64,000 bases of DNA from Muribaculaceae bacterium. GTDB lineage: Bacteria > Bacteroidota > Bacteroidia > Bacteroidales > Muribaculaceae. Positions within the stretch are counted from its first letter, which is position 1, and each line of letters begins with the position of its first letter. The translations under genes were made by a program, and so were the position numbers. Positions 47,713-58,100 of the stretch are shown piece after piece. The DNA is taken from positions 51,341-115,340 of the forward strand of contig JAFLTV010000002.1 of assembly GCA_022509105.1 (NCBI GenBank), given 5' to 3'. The notes under the pieces are model-generated. The model did not search any database, was not told the origin of the DNA, and saw nothing but the letters and a program-made list of their open reading frames with translations.

Positions 47713-50691
47713 TTAGAAGTCAATATTAATACCGAATACGTAAGATTTGCAGTGAGGATAAGTACCCCAGTCAATGCCTTGCACACTGCCGCTGTTTCCC
47801 CATTGGTTCACTTCCGGGTCCATGCCGCTATAGTGTGTGAATGTAACAAGATTCGATGCAGTAAAATAGGGCTGCAATCTTGTGATTCCTAATTTTTGCA
47901 TCCATTTGCCACGGAAATCATAAGCTAAGGTGATATCCTTGATACGAATATAGCTACCGTCTTCCACGAAATATGTAGAGTTCTTCATGTTCCAGTTTGC
48001 ACGCGGCATATCTGTGATTTGGCCTGGTATTCTCCAACGTTTCAAAACCTTTGTGGTCTGGTTGTTGCCGTTATACATACCTTCTGTTTCCATACGTGAT
48101 GCATTGAAAATGTCGTTTCCGTAGGAACCTTGCAGGAAGATAGTGAGAGAGAACCCTTTATAGCTTAGATCATTGGTGAAACCGAAAGTGAAATCGGGAT
48201 TCGGATCGCCGATGAATGTGCGGTCGGATGCTGTGATCTTGCCGTCGCCATTGAGATCACGATAATTCATAAGACCTGTTTCAGGATCAACTCCTTCAGC
48301 AATGTAACCGTAGAAATTACTCATTGAGCGCCCCGGTTCATTACGAACTACTGCTTCGTTGACATTTTCACTTGTCACGGCTGCAAGATATACTTTCTGC
48401 AATTCAAGTTTTGTGAGTTTGTTGCGGTTGAAACTCATGTTGAGGTTGGTGGTCCAAGTGAATTCGCCCACAAAGTTTCTGGATGTGATGCCGAATTCGA
48501 AACCTTTGTTGACCATTTCTCCTTCATTTCTTTGGATTGAGTTTGCTGCAGCTGCTCCTGAAGGAAGGTCAACCCACATAAGCATATCGGTGGTTTTCTT
48601 ATAATACCAGTCGGCCTGGAGTTCGATTCGGTTGTTGAGAACTCCGAAGTCAATACCTACGCCGGTCTGAGTGGTTGTTTCCCAGGTAAGGTCTTTTGTA
48701 CGCAAATTTGCCTGTGATATAGTAGGCACTGCGGTTGCGTTGCCTTCTTCAAACCAGGGAACACGGTTAATGTTATATCTTTGTAAGTAAGCATAGTCGC
48801 CAACACCGTCTTGATTACCTGTCATACCCCAACCGGCACGAAGTTTCAAGTCTGAAAGCCAGGATGAATCTTCAAACCATTTTTCCTGAGATATTCTCCA
48901 GGCAGCTGAAATAGAAGGGAATGCTTTCCAACGATGATCCGGATGCAGTTTGGAACTGCCGTCATAACGGATATTGGCAGTCACAAGATAGCGAGAATCA
49001 TAATTATATGTGATACGACCGAAAACTGACATAATTCCCCAGGTTGAACCTGATGAACCTGTGCCTGTCCAGCTGATCATATTGGCTGCATTAAGAGTCT
49101 GGATATCGCCGTTGCGATAATATTGGCCGTTTATCCAGTTGTTGGAGTAGTTTGAATCCGTCCATGAAGAACCGACCATAATTCCCCAGGAACTCTTCTT
49201 CACGCTGAAATTATAATTGGCCACATTATCCCAAGTGAGAACAGTGTTCTGATTTCTGCCGTCATAGCCTTCACCACCTTGTTCGCGACCACGTGTTGTT
49301 TTTTCCGGATCCAGGAATGAAGTGTTCCAGCCGTTGCGGCGGTCAAGTGTGAATTTCGAGGAGAAGGTGAGTCCCTTGATGATGTCAAAGAAGAGCTCGC
49401 CGGATGCAATGATGCGGTTTTCACGGTTTCTGTTAGCTTCCTGGCGCGCTTCATTTTCAAGCGGGCTCTGCATGTTCAGACCATAGAAATTATTGTAATA
49501 TCTTTCAGGATTTTCCGGATCCCAGATGGGTGCGTATTTCGGTGTGTTGATAACAGCGAGGATTACACCACCACGGTTGCCGACAGTACCCATGGCGCCA
49601 CCGCCGTTTGATGAATAGTCCGAATACATGATATTGGCCTTAGCCTTCAGCCAGCTGCGGATCTGACCCTCCACGTTTGCGCGGAAGTTGAAACGCTGGA
49701 AGAAAGAAGACTTAAGGATACCCTGCTCGCGTTGGTAACCTCCTGAGAGATAATAACTCATCTTTTCAGAGCTCTGTGAGAGAGAAACTTCATAGGTCTG
49801 AGTGTTACCTGTGCGGTATGTGGCATCAAACCAGTCGGTCTGATCAGTGAGCCCTTCTGGAAGAGTGACCCTGACACCGCCGTTGTTGGCTACGTCTGCC
49901 AACAGTTCATAATATTGCTGAGTGTTGAGGGATTCAATCTTCTTGGCAACATTTGTCCAACCGGCTTGTACGCTGAGAGATACCTTTGCATTTCCGCTTT
50001 TCCCTTGTTTTGTGGTGATAATGACAACACCGTTTGCACCTCTTGAACCATATATGGCTGCTGAAGATGCATCTTTAAGGATCTGCATGTTTTCAATATC
50101 GCTCGGCGACAGGAAGTTGATGTTATCAACAGGCACGCCGTCTACTACATAAAGCGGTTCGTTGCTTCCGTTGAAAGAGGAAGTACCGCGCACACGTACA
50201 GTCATGCCTGCGCCGGGAGCTCCGGTTGGCATCTGCACGGCAACACCGGGGGCCTTTCCCTGGATTGCCTGGGCTGCAGATACTATAGGACGATTGGCAA
50301 GAGCCTCTTCTCCTACAGTAGACACGGCTGTTGTAAGGTCTTTACGTTTAACTGAACCGTAACCGATAACAACCACTTCGTCGAGGCTGTTATCATCAGG
50401 TTGCATGATGATTTCCATATTGGCTGCTGCAGGAAGTTCCCGTGTAACATAACCGATATAGGAAATTACAAGTGTGGATTTGTCGGGCACTTTCAATGTG
50501 AAATTACCGTCGATGTCTGTGGCTGTGCCCACTCCGGCTTTGCCTTTGACCATGACGGTAGCCCCAATCAGATAATCGCCTGTATTGTCAAGGACTGTTC
50601 CGGAAGCTATGATGTCGGCGTATGCCGCCATGCTGCTGCCTAAAACAAACATCCCGCACAAGGCCATTTTCAGGGTTCTGAAGTTCTTCAT
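47713..50691 (-). CDS. SusC/RagA-family TonB-linked outer-membrane transporter
   Basis: Carboxypeptidase-regulatory-like domain, DEVVVIGYGSVKRKDLTTAVSTV, plug, barrel, C-terminal YVFGINIDF. Confidence 0.97.
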   Translation of the reverse strand: MKNFRTLKMALCGMFVLGSSMAAYADIIASGTVLDNTGDYLIGATVMVKGKAGVGTATDIDGNFTLKVPDKSTLVISYIGYVTRELPAAANMEIIMQPDDNSLDEVVVIGYGSVKRKDLTTAVSTVGEEALANRPIVSAAQAIQGKAPGVAVQMPTGAPGAGMTVRVRGTSSFNGSNEPLYVVDGVPVDNINFLSPSDIENMQILKDASSAAIYGSRGANGVVIITTKQGKSGNAKVSLSVQAGWTNVAKKIESLNTQQYYELLADVANNGGVRVTLPEGLTDQTDWFDATYRTGNTQTYEVSLSQSSEKMSYYLSGGYQREQGILKSSFFQRFNFRANVEGQIRSWLKAKANIMYSDYSSNGGGAMGTVGNRGGVILAVINTPKYAPIWDPENPERYYNNFYGLNMQSPLENEARQEANRNRENRIIASGELFFDIIKGLTFSSKFTLDRRNGWNTSFLDPEKTTRGREQGGEGYDGRNQNTVLTWDNVANYNFSVKKSSWGIMVGSSWTDSNYSNNWINGQYYRNGDIQTLNAANMISWTGTGSSGSTWGIMSVFGRITYNYDSRYLVTANIRYDGSSKLHPDHRWKAFPSISAAWRISQEKWFEDSSWLSDLKLRAGWGMTGNQDGVGDYAYLQRYNINRVPWFEEGNATAVPTISQANLRTKDLTWETTTQTGVGIDFGVLNNRIELQADWYYKKTTDMLMWVDLPSGAAAANSIQRNEGEMVNKGFEFGITSRNFVGEFTWTTNLNMSFNRNKLTKLELQKVYLAAVTSENVNEAVVRNEPGRSMSNFYGYIAEGVDPETGLMNYRDLNGDGKITASDRTFIGDPNPDFTFGFTNDLSYKGFSLTIFLQGSYGNDIFNASRMETEGMYNGNNQTTKVLKRWRIPGQITDMPRANWNMKNSTYFVEDGSYIRIKDITLAYDFRGKWMQKLGITRLQPYFTASNLVTFTHYSGMDPEVNQWGNSGSVQGIDWGTYPHCKSYVFGINIDF

Positions 50692-50845
50692 GTGTCAGAT
50701 ATGTTTAGTTAATTTATTTGGTTGGTTATTTCTTTTAAGGTAAGCTTGACGAAAGGTTTGTTTCGCCTTTATAAATTGAGTTCTTCCATCACAAAATTAG
50801 AATAAAATATAGTTGGCTACAATTAAATTGAAAAATTAGTAAACG

Positions 50846-50853
50846 CAAAAGTA
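50846..50853 (-). promoter_or_regulatory. Candidate -7 element for the susC-led operon
   Basis: TACTTTTG on the minus strand (TAnnTTTG); implies a ~150-nt 5' leader to the SusC ATG at 50691. Confidence 0.45.
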
Positions 50854-50910
50854 AGTTTTAATTTTCATATTTTTATTGAATATTAGAAATTTAGCCGATT
50901 TTATTATTAT

Positions 50911-50939
50911 AAAAAAGTAAGTAAGTTTAATTTACTTTT
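50911..50939 (-). terminator. Hairpin/T-rich terminator after the PUL regulator gene
   Basis: Minus strand AAAAGTAA-attaaacttac-TTACTTTT followed by TTATAA. Confidence 0.5.
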
Positions 50940-50951
50940 AGCAAATTTGTT

Positions 50952-52679
50952 TTATTTAATATATGCAACGCGGCCTATATTTCTTACATTCTCAGCAAAC
51001 ATTGTTTTTGATCCGAGGGCTTTGGAACGTGTCCTGAACCTGTAATTATAAACTGTCTGCGGCGAGCAATGAAGGAACTCTGCGATCTTGACGCTGTCGG
51101 TGATTCCTAATCTCACCAATGCATATATTCTGAGATCTGTGTTGAGGAGTTCTCCTTCCTTAAGCTTGATTTGTTCATCCGGACGCAGCAGAGAATTAAA
51201 TTCAGAAACAAAGTCGGGGAAAATATGAAGGAAAATGGAATCAAAGTTCTCATGAAATTCTTTTAATTCGGCTTTTGTCATGGCCTGGTAGCCCTCTGTC
51301 ATTTCCTCAATATCTTTCCATTGCTTTTTAGTGGCTTTGGCATTGATGCTTTGGCGAAGTGACTCCATTTTTTTGATATAAATGGAACACATCGCAAACA
51401 CATAACCCACGTATTGCTCTTTTACATAATTGGCTTCTCTGAGACTTTCATTGGTGGATTTTAATTCTTTGTTGAGATTTTGGAGCTTGTCGTTAGTCTC
51501 GGCAAGTTCATTTTGGATTTCAGTCAAATCATTATTCCTTTTATGGAGGCTGTCATTTGTTTCCGATATTTGATTGTTTTTAATTTTCATTCTTCTTAGC
51601 TGAGCGAAAATTATAAAGATGGCGCAAGCCAAAACAAAAGCCAGAATGCATAGAGCTATTATGAGATGTCGCTTTTGAGCCTCGTTCTTTTGACTTAATT
51701 CCCTATAGGCTGTATTAATCTGATTTTGAAGCGGAAGTATGGTAATTGCCCGTACTCGGTTGGGATATTTTAAGGCTGCGTCTAAAGAATAGGAACTATA
51801 AGTATAGGCCCTGTCTATATTGTTGCTTTCAAACATCACTTTAGAAAGGTCGGCCAAAGAGGCAACCTCTCTGTTTCCGATAGCCACGTCTGCAATTGCT
51901 GACTTGACAAGATATTCAAGATACTTGTCGTGGTTCTCTTGGTCTTTATAAAGAATCGCCAAGGCGTAGGCTATTCGGGCCACTTCTCGGTTGTTAAGGG
52001 AGGATTTTTCTACCTCGTCGGTTAAAACTTTAACGACTGAATCCTGCTGCAATTTAGGAAGTTCACGGGCATTCCAACCCAGATGCCAAAGATAATCCCG
52101 GTCTCCCGGCACTAAAATTGAACGCAAGGAATCTTTATAGACTTTCTCCTTGTCGTAATAATGATTCCATTCACTTTTCCCGGAATTCAGGGATGTGTAA
52201 TTGCCAAGAAGTCCGTAAATATAGACCATCTGCCCGTAATAATCTTTCTTAAGTTCATGAGAAAGTTTCGAGGAATCGATTTCGTGGAGCACATTGGTTG
52301 CCTCTAACAACATTCCCGTTGCCGCTTCAAGAAAAGACTTTTTGATTTTAAGATCCGTGATAAGGTCGTTATCCCCTAATTCTTTTGCAATTTTTAAATT
52401 CTCTTCGACATAAATTTTTGCTGAATCGGCATTATAGATATAATATTCATCATAAAGAGCCGAATTAAGGGCGAAGCGTGAATTGAGGGTATTGGCCGCC
52501 TCTCTTTGTTTCATCAACGACAGAATCCTTTTTTGTTTCAGTGCGTCAGATTCATCTTTCGACAGAATCATGGAGTCAAGCCTGTTGAATAAATTATTTA
52601 TATCGGAGGTTGCAGCAGATACGTGATTTCCCAAACCACATATAGTAATAATTAGAAGAAGATCGAATAGTTTTTTCAT
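50952..52679 (-). CDS. PUL-associated membrane regulator with TPR-like sensor region and C-terminal HTH (DUF6377-like)
   Basis: Signal peptide, helical repeats, TM (LIIALCILAFVLACAIFIIFAQL), coiled coil, C-terminal HTH LGITDSVKIAEFLHCSPQTVYNYRFRTRSKALG. ATG at 52679 preferred. Confidence 0.82.
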   Translation of the reverse strand: MKKLFDLLLIITICGLGNHVSAATSDINNLFNRLDSMILSKDESDALKQKRILSLMKQREAANTLNSRFALNSALYDEYYIYNADSAKIYVEENLKIAKELGDNDLITDLKIKKSFLEAATGMLLEATNVLHEIDSSKLSHELKKDYYGQMVYIYGLLGNYTSLNSGKSEWNHYYDKEKVYKDSLRSILVPGDRDYLWHLGWNARELPKLQQDSVVKVLTDEVEKSSLNNREVARIAYALAILYKDQENHDKYLEYLVKSAIADVAIGNREVASLADLSKVMFESNNIDRAYTYSSYSLDAALKYPNRVRAITILPLQNQINTAYRELSQKNEAQKRHLIIALCILAFVLACAIFIIFAQLRRMKIKNNQISETNDSLHKRNNDLTEIQNELAETNDKLQNLNKELKSTNESLREANYVKEQYVGYVFAMCSIYIKKMESLRQSINAKATKKQWKDIEEMTEGYQAMTKAELKEFHENFDSIFLHIFPDFVSEFNSLLRPDEQIKLKEGELLNTDLRIYALVRLGITDSVKIAEFLHCSPQTVYNYRFRTRSKALGSKTMFAENVRNIGRVAYIK

Positions 52680-52896
52680 TTCAACCGATAATAGAAGTGA
52701 CTGTTTGAAAATTTGAAGAGACACAATGTAACTGCCTAAATTCTTGTTTATTGCAAAAAAACAGTCACCGTGGTAAAATTAATAAAAAAACATAAACTGA
52801 CAAAAAACAAAAGAGGGCACTCCGGTAAACTTTGTCAAACTAACACCCCGGAGTTAATAAATATCGGAGTTTCTGTTTTAAATGTAAGTTATGAAA

Positions 52897-52928
52897 TTTG
52901 CAATTATAATCATGAGGAAGTAATTTTG
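52897..52928 (+). promoter_or_regulatory. Bacteroidetes-type promoter of sdaA
   Basis: TTTG (52897-52900), 20-nt spacer, TAATTTTG (52921-52928), 14 nt before the ATG at 52943. Confidence 0.7.
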
Positions 52929-52942
52929 CAAAAAGCTTTATC

Positions 52943-54160
52943 ATGAAATCAATAAAAGAACTTTATAGAATAGGAACAGGCCCCTCTTCAAGCCACACAA
53001 TGGGCCCGAGAAAGGCAGCTGAATTGTTTTTGGAAAGCCATCGTTCGGCTGACGGATATGAGGTTGTTCTTTATGGAAGCCTTGCAGCCACCGGAAAAGG
53101 CCACATGACCGATGCGGCCATTCTTGATGTTCTTGAAAAGACAGAAATGCCTGTGAACATAATATGGAAGCCTGATGTATTTCTGCCTTACCATCCAAAT
53201 GGAATGACCTTCAGGAGCCTTAATGCCGCCGGCTTGCCGTCCGACGAATGGACAGTCTTCAGTGTCGGAGGGGGAGCTATTGAAGAGGAGGGCACCCATA
53301 AGCAAGGAAGCCCGGAAATCTACGACAAGACCACGATGACGGAAATAATGAATTACTGCGAAAAGAGCGGGAGAAGTTATTGGGAATATGTGGAACAGGT
53401 AGAAGGCAAGGATATCAACAGCTATCTCATGGAAGTCTGGGAAACAATGAAGGCTGCCGTGGAGAGAGGACTGGTTACTGACGGACGCCTCCCGGGTCCT
53501 TTGAATCTTCCGAGAAAGGCTCGCTCTTATTATATGCGGGCCGGAGGTTTCAGAGACAACCTTCGTTCAAGAGGGCTCACTTTTTCTTATGCATTGGCAG
53601 TAAGTGAGGAGAACGCAGCCGGAGGAATAATTGTGACTGCGCCCACCTGTGGAAGTTGCGGAGTTGTGCCTGCGGTTCTTTATCATTTATGGAAAAGCCG
53701 CAATTTTTCAGATATAGAAATGTGTCATGCCCTTGCCACAGCCGGCCTTATAGGGAATGTAGTTAAATATAATGCAAGTATTTCAGGAGCAGACGTGGGC
53801 TGTCAAGGCGAAGTGGGGGTTGCGTGTGCGATGGCAGCCGGAGCGGCCTGCCAGTTGTTCGGAGGAACACCTGCTCAAATAGAATATGCAGCTGAAATGG
53901 GTCTTGAGCACCATCTCGGAATGACTTGTGACCCTGTATGCGGTTTGGTTCAAATCCCGTGTATCGAAAGAAATGCCTATGCAGCAGCCAGAGCTTTGGA
54001 TGCAAATATATATTCAACTTTCTCTGATGGCAAACACAGAGTGAGTTTCGATCATCTGATTCAGGTGATGAAAGAAACCGGCCATGATCTTCCGTCTTTG
54101 TATAAAGAAACGGGAACAGGAGGATTGGCACGTGATTTCAAAGTGGAACACGTGAAATGA
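52943..54160 (+). CDS. sdaA: L-serine ammonia-lyase (fused alpha/beta)
   Basis: YRIGTGPSSSHTMGPRKAAELF; VTAPTCGSCGVVPAVLYH; MTCDPVCGLVQIPCIERNA. Confidence 0.95.
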   Translation: MKSIKELYRIGTGPSSSHTMGPRKAAELFLESHRSADGYEVVLYGSLAATGKGHMTDAAILDVLEKTEMPVNIIWKPDVFLPYHPNGMTFRSLNAAGLPSDEWTVFSVGGGAIEEEGTHKQGSPEIYDKTTMTEIMNYCEKSGRSYWEYVEQVEGKDINSYLMEVWETMKAAVERGLVTDGRLPGPLNLPRKARSYYMRAGGFRDNLRSRGLTFSYALAVSEENAAGGIIVTAPTCGSCGVVPAVLYHLWKSRNFSDIEMCHALATAGLIGNVVKYNASISGADVGCQGEVGVACAMAAGAACQLFGGTPAQIEYAAEMGLEHHLGMTCDPVCGLVQIPCIERNAYAAARALDANIYSTFSDGKHRVSFDHLIQVMKETGHDLPSLYKETGTGGLARDFKVEHVK

Positions 54161-55071
54161 GTACATTCTCAGTACATACATTGGGATGCGGCTCGGCTAA
54201 ACCCTCCTTACGCCATCAACCATCCTGCACTGTGGTTCAACACCGCAATTCTCTCTATATGATAGATTGTGGCGAAGGAGCCCAGCTGGCGTTCATGAAA
54301 CAGCATCTCTCTTTCTCCAAACTGCGCCATCTTTTCATAACCCACATGCATGGTGATCATGTTTTCGGCATTCCCGGCTTGATCGGTACTTTGGCCTTGA
54401 CGGGCAACGGGGGAGACCTGACAATCCATACCTTTGAAGAGGGAAAGAGACAGCTTAAGCAGATATTGGATTATTTTTGCAAAGACAGACCTTTCGATGT
54501 GAAATTCAATGTGATAAAGCAGGAGGAAGCTGTGGTTTTGGAGACAAAATCCCTCACTGTGAGAACTGTGCCATTAGACCACAGATTACCAACCGTCGGA
54601 TATATTTTTGAGGAAAAACCTAAAGAAAGACATATCATTCCGGAAATGACAAGTTTCCATGAAGTACCTATAGCATGGATGAAACGTATTAAGGCCGGAG
54701 AAGACTATGTAAAACCCGATGGAACGGTGGTTCCAAACAGATTGTTGACAAGAGATGCAGATCCATCCCTGTCTTATGCTCATATCGGCGACACTGCTTA
54801 TATCCCCGATATAGCCGGAAAAATTGGACCTGTCGACCTCCTGTTTCATGAAACCACCTATCTGGAGGATCGTCGGCAGGATGCCATGGAGAGGGGACAT
54901 TCCACCGCAAAACAGGCTGCAATGGTAGCCCGAGACGCAGGTGCGAAAAGACTGATCACGGGCCATTATTCTTCAAGATACACCGACGACCGTCTCTTCC
55001 TTACAGAAGCTCAGGAAATTTTCCCTAATGTGATTTTAAACAATGAGGGGATGAGGGTAGATTTGGATTAA
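54157..55071 (+). CDS. rnz: Ribonuclease Z
   Basis: FITHMHGDHVFGIPGLIGTL, HIGDTAY, LLFHETTYLEDR, GHSTAKQAA, RLITGHYSSRY. Confidence 0.94.
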   Translation: MSTFSVHTLGCGSAKPSLRHQPSCTVVQHRNSLYMIDCGEGAQLAFMKQHLSFSKLRHLFITHMHGDHVFGIPGLIGTLALTGNGGDLTIHTFEEGKRQLKQILDYFCKDRPFDVKFNVIKQEEAVVLETKSLTVRTVPLDHRLPTVGYIFEEKPKERHIIPEMTSFHEVPIAWMKRIKAGEDYVKPDGTVVPNRLLTRDADPSLSYAHIGDTAYIPDIAGKIGPVDLLFHETTYLEDRRQDAMERGHSTAKQAAMVARDAGAKRLITGHYSSRYTDDRLFLTEAQEIFPNVILNNEGMRVDLD

Positions 55072-55164
55072 CACCCGAAACATCCCCCATATGTCAAAAT
55101 CAGTATCCTTGGGAATGTGTCAAAATTAATTATTTGGGCACAGCGCATATTTTTCCATGCTGTC

Positions 55165-58100
55165 TTAATCAGAATTCACTTTTAGTACAGAGCCTGCTGA
55201 ATGAGCTGACTGGATTGGAGAATAAAGACTTTGGGCTGAAACTATGCCAAGGCTATATTCGCCATCTCTGTCAACTGCGCATTCATAACTAATGATATAT
55301 TTGCCGGCCGGGAGACGCTCAATGAAGAAAGAAGTTCTATCGTCGCGGATCTCTCTATAGGCCGGAAGCCCGTCGATAAAAATAAAGCCGGAATTCCAGG
55401 AGTCAGGTTGCAGGCAAGCAGCCCGTTGGTCGATTATTGCTACATATTCCATGTCTTTTCCACATGTCAGCTGCAGACTGACAACTATCTTATCTCCTTT
55501 TTGGAATTTCTTGGGAACAATGGTTTTTCCGTTTTTATCTATAACATAGATATTTTTTTCAATCTTCAGGTTTTCCACTGCTGATGATTTAACATCTTTT
55601 ATCGGAGAAATCCATTGGCTTATTATTCCTCCCCATGCCGGAATTCCGGTGGTGCGTTTTATTTGAATTTTCTTGCCGGAAACTTCCGAAGGATTGAGAT
55701 TTATGGTGTAATTGCCGGTTAATATTTGTGATGAACTGATTGTAATTAATTTTCCGTCAACAAATATCTGTGGTTGTTCTTTGTTTATTAGGTTATTTGG
55801 AGTGGACGCAACTAAAGAATGGATAATGGCAGCATTAAAGGGATTGTCGCCCCAATCCTGAGTCTCTTTTTTTAAGAAGAGAAGCTGTCGTGTGTTTTCC
55901 AAACCCGTTTCCGAACTATCCGTTGCGGCAAAAGCTTCAAGCATTAATGCCAGGTCATATAGGCTGCGTTGTTGTTCAGTGAATTGTGCCAGGGAAGATA
56001 TTATTGTTTCGGCCTCATGGCGGTATTCCTTATCGCGATATAATAATATTGCAGCCATAGATTTTTGAGAAAGAGAGTAATGACGCCATTCTTCTTTTAT
56101 GCCTTCTTTACATTGGTTGGCAAGCTCTTTTACCGTCTTTGACATTTCAAGATCAAAACCTGATCTGTTATAAAAATAATTGAGCAGTGAGAGAGTGGAG
56201 AATTTTTGGCCTTTGGCTTTTTGAGTGGTTAGAAAATTGTCATAATATCTGATTCCTTTCCGGGCCATCTCTTTGAGTTGATTGTCTAAGAGGTTATTTT
56301 GATTCAACCAACTTAAGATTCCGATTATTTCCGAAGTGATATAGGGAGAGGAATTCATGTCTTCAAACCATGACCAGCCTCCATCTGAATTTTGCAAAGA
56401 AGCAAGGGTAGTGGTGGTTGAGTTCTCCATTCGTGAAACTTTGACTTCATCCAATAAATAAGAGAGGCTGCGTATACGGGCCGTTTCTGCATTGGCATTG
56501 TTGATCCAGGGAGTCATTTCAAGTTTCACATTTTTCAATTCCTGATTTTTTTGAAGATTGGATTCAGAAAGAGTGGAATCATTTGAAACAAGAATCGCTT
56601 CCAATCCTTTTGAAATCTCCTCGTTGGATTCTAAGATATCCTTCCCCGTAAGAATTGCAAAGAGTTGCTTTGCCATGGAAATGGAGCTTTGGTTGTCGGC
56701 CTCCTTGAGTGAGGGGAGTGAAAGCATCACTTCCCATAAAGGGTTGTCGCAATATTTCAAGGTCACATTGGCATCTTTTTTAAACTTCGGCAATGTCGCT
56801 GAATAGGAATCTTGAGTGGCAGTGAGATAAAAAGTCTTGGAATCTGTTACAGGAGTTGAAGAAGGAAGAATCTTCACAAGCCCTTGTTCTCCGTCGCTGT
56901 GGCCCGCTCCTGTTGCAATCACTTTTACGTTTATCGCCATCATATTTTCAGGAGTGTCAAATCTTACTGTTATTTTTCTTGATTGGGAAGGTTTTACGCT
57001 TTCCGGAGAAAAATCAATGCTTTTGAGGATTTCGCCTGTAAAGCCGTTTTCAATTATTATTTTTCCCTCTAATGGAATATCTTCCGAAGAGTTATTATAT
57101 AATAAGGCGGAAATTTCTGCTTTATCTCCCGTACGCAGATATTGAGGGAGATTGAGTCTGGCCATCACCGGTTTTGAAGCCACAGCATCAATTGAAAGTT
57201 GTGTGTTGAGCAGTTCTTCGTTATACCCGGTTAATTGCAATTGCCATGTTGTATTGAAATCGGGCACGATAAAATCCAGATTCAGTTCTCCTTGAGAGTC
57301 GGCTGTCAGGTCAGTGCGGAAAAAAGCGAGAGGCATCTCAAAGGGCCTTAGCTGTATTTCTGGGTCTGTAGAATCATCAATTGATGAAGCCATGTCGTCG
57401 ACTGACATTGGAGCTTCAGCATCTGCAATAGCACCTGCGGCCGCAAAAGTTTCTTCAGCTTCCGCCTCCTCCTTGAAAATTTGGTCGGCACTCGTTGTTC
57501 GGCTTATTCCATAATCATTAACGGCTGCCGACTTATACATCCTTGTATTAAGTCTTAAATCACCGTATATGAGAGGGTAATTATAAGTTTCCCATCCGGG
57601 AATGAAATTGAAACTGACGGTATTTCCTGTTAAATTTGAAAAAGATCTCCATGAAGAAATATTGCCGGCATAAATTCCTCCTATATGCGTTTTAGAATAA
57701 AGGGAATATTTGCTGATATTTAGATTCCATCTGAAATCGCGCAGGCTGTTTAGAGCTTTGTCTGTCATCACGGCAAAGGCCGCAACATTTTCTGCCGCCA
57801 TATCGTTAATCTTGAATTTGAAACTCCACCTCTCTTTGTCGCCGGCAGTGAGGTCGGGTCTGAAACTCACTGTCTCGACAGACAGCTTCTCCAATGATTT
57901 TTTAGGAATGACAGTGATTTTCCCCGTTTCCAGTTTGAAATCATGCATGGCTGAAAGATTTACGTAAATTTCATCTTCCTTTTCCGGTAGATCAATTGTA
58001 AATTTCGTGTTACAATTGTCAACAACCACCCATTCCTTTTTCAGAATCTTATAGGGATTGCTGATTATGCAGAGCAGATAGCTATTTGGCCATGCGCTTC

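Noticed and set aside
55072-55164. Imperfect repeats (tgtcaaaat..tgtgtcaaaatt) and a weak stem between rnz and the A2M gene
   Set aside because: Short and imperfect in an AT-rich gap; no inverted termini or transposase to suggest an insertion remnant.
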